A stretch of 64,000 nt of DNA from assembly GCF_026262505.1 (NCBI RefSeq), contig NC_067207.1, positions 33,944,082 through 34,008,081 on the forward strand, read 5' to 3'. Of the stretch, positions 58,457 through 64,000 are shown in pieces. Under the pieces are notes generated by a model. The model searched no databases. It saw only the letters and a program-made list of their open reading frames with translations, and was not told where the DNA came from. The stretch's first letter is position 1. Every line of letters starts with the position of its first letter. The position numbers and the translations under genes are program-made. The DNA comes from Trichomonas vaginalis G3 (taxonomy: Eukaryota; Parabasalia; Trichomonadida; Trichomonadidae).

Positions 58457-58534
58457 ATGACTGACGTTCCTCTTCCTGAATGCCTTCCAAAGCCAGAAGA
58501 ACCGACAACCCCAGCACCACAACAGACTTACTAA
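58457..58534 (+). CDS. Short proline-rich C-terminal coding piece
   Basis: 25 codons from ATG: MTDVPLPECLPKPEEP then Thr/Pro/Gln. It resembles the tail of the 50-aa protein at 50859 and may be the end of a longer protein whose front is the 21-bp repeat. Confidence 0.3.
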   Translation: MTDVPLPECLPKPEEPTTPAPQQTY

Positions 58535-58551
58535 GACTAAACATTTAATTT

Positions 58552-59427
58552 TCAAGCTTGACTTTTTACAATTTGAACTTTGTTTGCGTAGATATGAATT
58601 CTGAAAGAAGTATGAGGGTCTTGTATGACTTTATACTTCTCCCATAGTTCATATCTGTCAAACTTACCTGCCATGGACTCTTTCATAAGTTCCATGAAAT
58701 CGTCTTCGGACAATCCAGGGAAAAGTATTATGTCAGTAAGTATTCTTTTAACATCCTTACTTAAACTCTTTGCTGTCTGTACACAAATGACAACAGAGAT
58801 GTTAAAGTGTCTGAGCTTCTTGAGAATTCGACACATATCTTGTTCTCTATTCTTTAACAAAGGATGAGAAGCAAAGTCATCTAAGATAAGAAGACACCTA
58901 TGGGGGTATGTCTTCCAATCGTAAGATTGCAATTTCTTCGAAATGTATTCTATCTCTTTCTGTTTGTTTCTGAAGTGTTTCTTCTCTAATATTCTCTGCA
59001 TTTCCTCATTAGGGTCTTTAAACTTCGAATTGACATACTCATTTATAGCATTATACTTCAAAACTCTTCTTTGGTACTTCTTTATCCAATCTAACAACTC
59101 AGAGTCTTTTATACATACTAACTTAGACTTCTTTATAATATCTTTGAACGAATTGACGGTTTGGTCAAATTGACCAGAAGTCGAACAAATAACAACCAAC
59201 TCATAGAATGGGTTCTTCTCATCTAGTTCTTGTTGCTGTGCAGCCATTTTAAGATAAGTGAAAGTCTTACCCGACCCAGGTGGTGCAATTAGACCTGTTA
59301 TACCATTCTGAGCAAATAAGAACTTGTCATGTATAGGTTTTATCTGAGCATTTTCTAACTTCCTCTTGTTCTTATTTAAAACATTCTCAAATTTTTTGTC
59401 AATGTCAGCAAACTTTTTTTCTAACAT
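58552..59427 (-). CDS. A32/FtsK-type genome-packaging ATPase, element A'
   Basis: 291 aa from the ATG at 59427; the frame stays open upstream to 59529 but would overlap the divergent gene. Walker A LIAPPGSGKTFTYLK (about residue 53), Walker B CLLILDDFAS, and a following QTAKSLSKDVKRILTDI stretch with a conserved Gln, as in poxvirus A32-like and Polinton packaging motors. It would translocate element DNA into preformed capsids. Confidence 0.88.
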   Translation of the reverse strand: MLEKKFADIDKKFENVLNKNKRKLENAQIKPIHDKFLFAQNGITGLIAPPGSGKTFTYLKMAAQQQELDEKNPFYELVVICSTSGQFDQTVNSFKDIIKKSKLVCIKDSELLDWIKKYQRRVLKYNAINEYVNSKFKDPNEEMQRILEKKHFRNKQKEIEYISKKLQSYDWKTYPHRCLLILDDFASHPLLKNREQDMCRILKKLRHFNISVVICVQTAKSLSKDVKRILTDIILFPGLSEDDFMELMKESMAGKFDRYELWEKYKVIQDPHTSFRIHIYANKVQIVKSQA

Positions 59428-59463
59428 ATTTTTAGAAAAATTAAAATTTTTATCTTTTAGAAA

Positions 59464-59922
59464 ATGTCTAGCGATTTCGCTATCTATATTCGAGACAAAC
59501 TTTTCGACAGCAAAACATCTGTCGACCATAAAATCTTACATAGTGTAAACAAGAAAGGTGAATTTGTTCTAAAGTTCTGTTTCTGGGAATATGACAAGAA
59601 CCATAAAACATTAAGCAGAGCAGTCTTTAAGTTTGTCAATGACAGACTTGTTGACAGAGATGACGCCGATTGGAAAGATGAAGTCCAACAAAAGTTCTTA
59701 GAATGCAAAGAAGACACATGCGCTGTTCTTGAAGATGAAATAGAAAACAGAATAGATGAGCTATTAAAGGACAAAGAACTTTTACATAAATATGGTTCTA
59801 AGAAGTTTGACATAACTCCACCAGAAAAGAAGAAGAGAGAAAAGAAAGAAAAGAAAGTAGAAGAAGAGAAGAAAGAACCTGAACCAGAGCCAGTTCCACC
59901 GAAGAAGAAATTTGACATGTAA
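59464..59922 (+). CDS. 152-aa charged protein, element A'
   Basis: Open. FVLKFCFWEYDKNHKTLSRA in the folded part, then Lys/Glu-rich helix and a Pro/Lys end. Leader AATTTTTATCTTTTAGAAA. Divergent from the ATPase across 36 bp. No family recognised. Confidence 0.5.
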   Translation: MSSDFAIYIRDKLFDSKTSVDHKILHSVNKKGEFVLKFCFWEYDKNHKTLSRAVFKFVNDRLVDRDDADWKDEVQQKFLECKEDTCAVLEDEIENRIDELLKDKELLHKYGSKKFDITPPEKKKREKKEKKVEEEKKEPEPEPVPPKKKFDM

Positions 59923-59938
59923 AAATAAAATTTTATTT

Positions 59939-60358
59939 TTAGAACATTTCTGGGTCAATGTCAATGTTCTCTTCCTCTTTAGGAGTAAACACTGGCTTAG
60001 ACTCTAAAATCTTTTTACCCAATTTACCTTGAACTTCTACAACTTTAGACTCATAATATTCATAGTCGTCTGCCTTCTTTGGTTCATAAGGTATAACAAG
60101 TTTGTATGCTTTGCCTTCTTTAAGGTTTGAGAACCTTCTGTCAAAATTTTCTTTGACTGTTAACAAACCTTCTATCTCTAAGTCTTCAAATTTCGCACCA
60201 TTTTTAGTCACAATAGCAAACTTAACTGGTTCGATGTTCCAAACTTTGCTGAATGAAGACTTTTCAAAATGGTAGAAGTAAACATTCAAATATGTGAATG
60301 GGTCTAGTTCTTCTTTAAGTCCTGACATGTACTTGTTTACTGAGATGAATTTTGCCAT
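59939..60358 (-). CDS. 139-aa hypothetical protein, element A'
   Basis: Beta-rich N-terminal two thirds (TYLNVYFYHFEKSSFSKVWN, VKFAIVTKNGAKFEDLE) with an acidic C-terminal tail ending IDIDPEMF. That combination occurs in single-stranded DNA-binding proteins, and it stands 3' of the helicase on the same strand, but this is only a suggestion. Leader TTTTTTATCCGATAGAAAAAG. Confidence 0.45.
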   Translation of the reverse strand: MAKFISVNKYMSGLKEELDPFTYLNVYFYHFEKSSFSKVWNIEPVKFAIVTKNGAKFEDLEIEGLLTVKENFDRRFSNLKEGKAYKLVIPYEPKKADDYEYYESKVVEVQGKLGKKILESKPVFTPKEEENIDIDPEMF

Positions 60359-60394
60359 CTTTTTCTATCGGATAAAAAATATTTTTTTTAAAAT

Positions 60395-61626
60395 TTACTC
60401 AGAAAAATTTTTCTTTGTATATACACCATTCTGTACGTCTAAAAGAGTTTTGACATTTGCCAAGAATGTTCGTTTAGAAGCTGCCATATAACCATATTCT
60501 TGACAATATTGTTTATACGAATCGTACAATGACCTTTCATCTAATGACACAAAGTCAGTTTCATCTATGAACAGTTCATATACACTCTTGTTTGCTTCTA
60601 ACAATGTTTGTCTCTCTTCGGTATGTGGAATTTGTCTTGGATTGAACTTAGAAATATCTAATGTCATGAAATATGAGAACAAATGGTTGTAAAACTCTGG
60701 TGTCAAAGTTTCTGCTAAGTCGTCAAAATATTCAGTATCTTGCATATGAGAATCTGACGTTCTGACAACTACATATCTTCTGTCAGAACTTTCTAACTTC
60801 ATCGGAACAGCATTGTTTGAAACCATAATGAAGTTTGCAACATTCTCACAAACTCTTGAGTCTTTATACTTTCTTTCAACAACTCCAACTTTGTCTGTTA
60901 TAAGACTCTTCAAAGCATCTGAGTTCAAAACTTTTGTTGTATCTATACTTTGAAGTTCATTGCAACTATAAGTTTCATATTCTCAATTGAAGAGTTAAAT
61001 TTACCGCAGATGTTTTCTAAGTTTGTCATATTAGGGTTCGAATAACCTTCTAACAGTTTGCATAAGATATCTGTAAAGATGTGTTCTTACCTGTTCCTTG
61101 TTTTCCAATTATAATGAGAGCAGTTTCATTCTTAGCACTTGGATGTTGTAAGATGTTGCAAACCAACATAAGATATACTCATAAACCTTTTTGTTTCCAT
61201 TGCATATAATTTCTTTGACATGGTCTAAACCAAGCTTCTATAATATTTTCTTTCCATTCTACTTGTTCATATTTATATCCAGTGAAGATAGAATAGAAGT
61301 TTGGAGAAGGTGTATAAAACTTTATACCTCGAACTGAAAAATCTTCTAACTTTGACAATAAGATATCCCAAGCATCTAACATCTTCATGCCAACTTGTAC
61401 GACTTTTATTTCTTAAGTTTCTGTCTACATTCTTTTCTGAAACTATTGTCGCTTTAGGTTTGTTAAAGACTACATCCCATTCTTTCATAACATAACATTC
61501 TGGGGCAGAGTCGACATAAATGACTAAACGTTTCAAATTCTCGACTGCTTTGTTATAGTCTCGAAATGGACACATATTTCTGAATGCTTGGAAGTCATAA
61601 AAATCTGAAACATCTATTCTGTACAT
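60395..61626 (-). pseudogene. SF3 (D5-like) helicase, element A', broken
   Basis: Walker A IIIGKQGTGKN and the SF3 C-motif region NFIMVSNNAVPMKLESSDRR are visible, the latter a hallmark of D5-type viral primase-helicases. It would unwind element DNA for replication. Two or more breaks. Leader AAATATTTTTTTTATTTTTATAAAA. Confidence 0.75.
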
Positions 61627-61653
61627 TTTTATAAAAATAAAAAAAATATTTTT

Positions 61654-62339
61654 TTATTTTTGAACCATTTCTTGTTCCATTTGTTGCATTTGTTGTTCTT
61701 GAACTATTTGTTGTTGAAGTTGTTCTTGTAATACAATACTTTCACCAGTTGCATCTTCCAATTCGAAACTTTCTGCCGTCATTGACAAATACATAGGACA
61801 TAAAAGTTTTACAGGAACAAAGTTTGCGTCAACTAATGTCAACGTTATACTTGCCAAAGTGTTTGAGTTCACTAAGGTTGAAAATTCTGCATTCGAATGA
61901 ACAATAGGCAAACCAGCAGAGAAAGTATTGTTTATACGCATAAGTATCTTTTGGTCATTAAAGTTTTCTGTCGACATTCGAATAACACTTTGAACCTAAG
62001 TTTGAAACAATATATAAGATTGGTGTGTTAATGTCAATGGAAATAGACATTCCTTGTATGACACCTTTTCCTGTTATAGGAAACTGTTGGTAGTAAAAAC
62101 CAGATATAAGTTTTGTATTATAGCTCATATCATTAATAGTAAACTCAGTCGGACATCCAAACATAATGAAAACCTGCTCTAGTTGCAGCACATGTTACAC
62201 CCGTACTTAAAGTATTAAATAAGTCAACAAAACCTGTTGGTGGTATTTCAGAATATGTATCTTCAAAGGAGTATTTTTTTACCATTCACACAATAAAGTC
62301 TTCTGGTGTCAAAAGAGCAAAACAGGCTTTAGTCGTCAT
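61654..62339 (-). pseudogene. Structural protein candidate, element A', broken
   Basis: Beta-rich segments (FSAGLPIVHSNAEFSTLV, LASITLTLVDANFVPVKLL) with a Gln-rich tail. Lies in the run of structural genes before the capsid gene. About two breaks. Family not recognised. Confidence 0.4.
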
Positions 62340-62460
62340 TGTGTGTTAAGGTTAGTTTACAATATCGTCCTTGAGGACTTTGTAAGTTTGTTGTTATAGA
62401 ATTATATGACTCAGGGTTTTTAGTCGTAATAGTATAACCATTATGTCTTCTGCCATTTAC

Positions 62461-63035
62461 TTAGCAAATAAATTTTAATGAAATGTTGTGGTCGTCAAAT
62501 ATTTTTATAACGTCTGGGAAACTATATTTTAAGTTCAACGTTTCACCTCCTTTCATAACGTATATCTTGTCAATGGCATTATATGAAACACCACAGCAAC
62601 TAATGTCGGGTTCTATTTCTTTGATGTTTATATCGTCTGCCTCTGTCAAAAGTTTCAATAGTTCTTTCAAAACTTCATGAGGTGCAATGACATATGAGTT
62701 CACTTTTACAGGGTTGTGTTCGACAAGTTTAACATTATACCTAAAGCTTGACAAATCTTCTCCTGAGTTTGAAGTTTGTCTTTCAGTTGTTGTAGTCGTT
62801 TCGAATATCTGCAACAGAACTTAAGTCTCTGTTAACTTCAGGATATGTTGGTTCTTTACAGGAACAATTGTTATACCATCTTCGTCTTCGTATGGTTTCC
62901 CCATTTCAACATCTCTGTCTTTGACATTGACAATAACACTTTGACTGTTTGTTTGAGTTGGTGAATTAACTTCACATCTGCCACCGCCATTAAACCTTTT
63001 GAAACACTTACGCTTCTATTTTTCGGAAATGACAT
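62461..63035 (-). pseudogene. Hypothetical particle protein, element A', broken
   Basis: The open C-terminal 117 codons include KIYVMKGGETLNLKYSFPDV. Counterpart of 27272-27882 in B. Divergent from 63054 across 18 bp. One or two breaks. The preceding 120 bp (62340-62460) hold only remnants of a small gene. Confidence 0.45.
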
Positions 63036-63053
63036 TTTACTTAGAATAAAAAG
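63036..63053. promoter_or_regulatory. 18-bp divergent promoter
   Basis: TTTACTTAGAATAAAAAG between start codons at 63035 and 63054; same size and make-up as 47773-47790. Confidence 0.5.
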
Positions 63054-63473
63054 ATGGACGTATTTGAGTATCTCTTCGAATTGAAGCAGAACAAAGTTTA
63101 TACTCACAAACAATACAAATACATTGACAGAATAGTTCTTTATACAAACAATGGTAAATGTTATAGAATAGCAATATTTGCTGAACCAAAATATTTTCAT
63201 AAAGCAAAGAAAGTTGGTATAACTGAAATGGTGAAAGTTCTTGAAGCAGACAAAAATATAACTTCAAAACTTACAGATATTTCTAAAGGTAAGTTTATAA
63301 TACAATATTATGTCAAAACTGGCGTACTGTCAATATTTGACGGAGAGAAGTCAGTTCAAGAACAACTTACTGACCTGCTGCCAAAATCTGCTCGATGGAA
63401 GCTGTCGTTATGCCAATCTGAGGAGCCCCAGCAGGTTTCATCGAACGAATCTTCAAAAGAGCATCTTCCGTGA
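63054..63473 (+). CDS. 139-aa hypothetical protein, element A'
   Basis: Open. KYIDRIVLYTNNGKCYRIAI and GKFIIQYYVKTGVLSIFDGE suggest a small alpha/beta protein. Its 3' end overlaps the convergent capsid-like gene by 107 bp, so the last residues may not be native. No family recognised. Confidence 0.45.
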   Translation: MDVFEYLFELKQNKVYTHKQYKYIDRIVLYTNNGKCYRIAIFAEPKYFHKAKKVGITEMVKVLEADKNITSKLTDISKGKFIIQYYVKTGVLSIFDGEKSVQEQLTDLLPKSARWKLSLCQSEEPQQVSSNESSKEHLP

Positions 63474-64000
63474 AAAGTGCTATTGGTTTTGTAAACTTCT
63501 TTGCTCTCAATTCATCTGGACCGTCTCTGTCACCAGTATATTGTATTTGTACAGTACCAACAGTTGAAATACCACCCATAAAGTCTTCTGAGTCAGCAAA
63601 TGGGATACCAATCCAAAAGTTTGACTTATCTCCGTTTGTATACTGAGTTTTTTGACCTCCTGTATGAGTCCATAGTTTTACATATGGCATAATAGAACTT
63701 TGCATTTCAGGGTTAATGGTCGTTGTGAAGTTGTTGTTAAAGTTCATAGCATCTAATGTCAAGTTGTATGACCTCATATCCTCAACTGTAGAATATTCTT
63801 CTCTTGGATAATATTTGCCATCTATGTTTATATGATATTTAATACCAGGGTTGTAGAAACAAGAATAGTCATTTATAGTTCGTCTGAACAGTACAAACAT
63901 AGTATCTGCATGTTTCATAGCAGTTGTTAACGCAATATCTGTTCTTGCACCTGCGGCTCCTGGATTTTGGTTTCCAACTTCACCTGCAAAGTCTTTGACA
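63367..64000 (-). CDS. Major capsid-like protein of a second lineage, C-terminal part, element A'
   Basis: Runs off the window at its 5' end. The visible 210 codons include MFVLFRRTINDYSCFYNPGI, GKYYPREEY, a DAMNFNNN turn, SNFWIGIPFADSEDFMGGIS and VQIQYTGDRDG. The succession of beta strands and the closing FMGGI/QIQ strands fit the second jelly-roll of large-virus capsid proteins. Clearly different from the capsid protein of B/C. Element A' otherwise lacks a capsid gene in view, which supports the call. Confidence 0.55.
   Translation of the reverse strand, partial: VKDFAGEVGNQNPGAAGARTDIALTTAMKHADTMFVLFRRTINDYSCFYNPGIKYHINIDGKYYPREEYSTVEDMRSYNLTLDAMNFNNNFTTTINPEMQSSIMPYVKLWTHTGGQKTQYTNGDKSNFWIGIPFADSEDFMGGISTVGTVQIQYTGDRDGPDELRAKKFTKPIALFTEDALLKIRSMKPAGAPQIGITTASIEQILAAGQ

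Larger units (their letters stand above)
45155..64000. mobile_element. Maverick/Polinton element A' (right-arm copy, runs off the window)
   Basis: 45155-51615 mirrors element A. From 51651 it continues with a divergent polymerase, a second minor-capsid candidate, repeat arrays, a KilA-N gene, packaging ATPase, SF3 helicase, structural genes and a capsid-like gene at the edge. No internal terminal repeats were found, so one large element is the simplest reading, but a junction hidden in the repeat arrays at 54.7-57.1 kb is possible. Open throughout 45.3-54.7 kb; about six breaks in 60.4-63.0 kb. Confidence 0.75.

Noticed and set aside
58053-58544. 163-codon frame on the minus strand through the 21-bp repeat
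   Set aside because: Pure heptad repetition from a 21-bp period; no independent coding signal, no matching leader motif.

Overview
The window looks like a piece of a trichomonad genome, most likely Trichomonas vaginalis. It is AT-rich and intron-poor, it is dominated by Maverick/Polinton elements (protein-primed DNA polymerase B, retroviral-type integrase, jelly-roll capsid proteins, packaging ATPase), and one host gene starts about 15 nt after a TCA-type initiator. No rRNA, tRNA or CRISPR array was seen. Assignments rest on motifs read by eye; no database search was possible.

Layout. (1) 1-7912 is the right part of Maverick 'C': polymerase, minor-capsid candidate, major capsid protein, small genes and a right terminal region. 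(2) 7913-9876 is a slice of a second family, 'A'. (3) 9877-31508 is a complete nested Maverick 'B' (21.6 kb). It sits inside A's integrase gene and has about 695-bp terminal inverted repeats, each carrying the same 94-aa gene. B's left third is a near-identical inverted copy of C. (4) 31509 to about 36170 resumes A. (5) About 36200-45120 is host DNA arranged as a near-perfect palindrome. Each arm has a 212-bp fold-back element, a ricin-B-like lectin gene, an acyltransferase-like gene and a Raptor (TORC1 subunit) gene cut at the palindrome centre (40650-40674). (6) About 45155-64000 is the other copy of A (A'). It mirrors 36.2-31.5 kb and 9.9-7.9 kb but lacks the B and C insertions, then continues past the mirrored part through a second polymerase, control-repeat arrays, a KilA-N gene, the packaging ATPase, an SF3 helicase and a second capsid lineage.

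How the genes work together. Each Maverick is a virus-like unit. Polymerase (and in A' an SF3 helicase) would copy it, integrase would insert it, capsid and minor-capsid proteins with the ATPase would build and fill a particle, and a large protein resembling phage tail fibres would sit on the surface. In A' this fibre gene and a minor-capsid candidate diverge from an 18-bp spacer. Small amphipathic N-glycine proteins could act on membranes. A D12-class adenine methyltransferase is encoded in A/A', and the control repeats all centre on a GATC palindrome, which suggests a testable regulatory link. Most of A-left, B and C is broken at a modest number of places and should be read as recent fossils. 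A' from 45.3 to 54.7 kb is open throughout.

The most notable signals are the phage-fibre-like protein with arm-to-arm variation in repeat number, a family of GC-rich mini-hairpins with an empty-site/filled-site comparison, very short divergent promoters with a shared start-proximal motif, the GATC-centred control repeats, and the giant palindrome pivoting inside Raptor.
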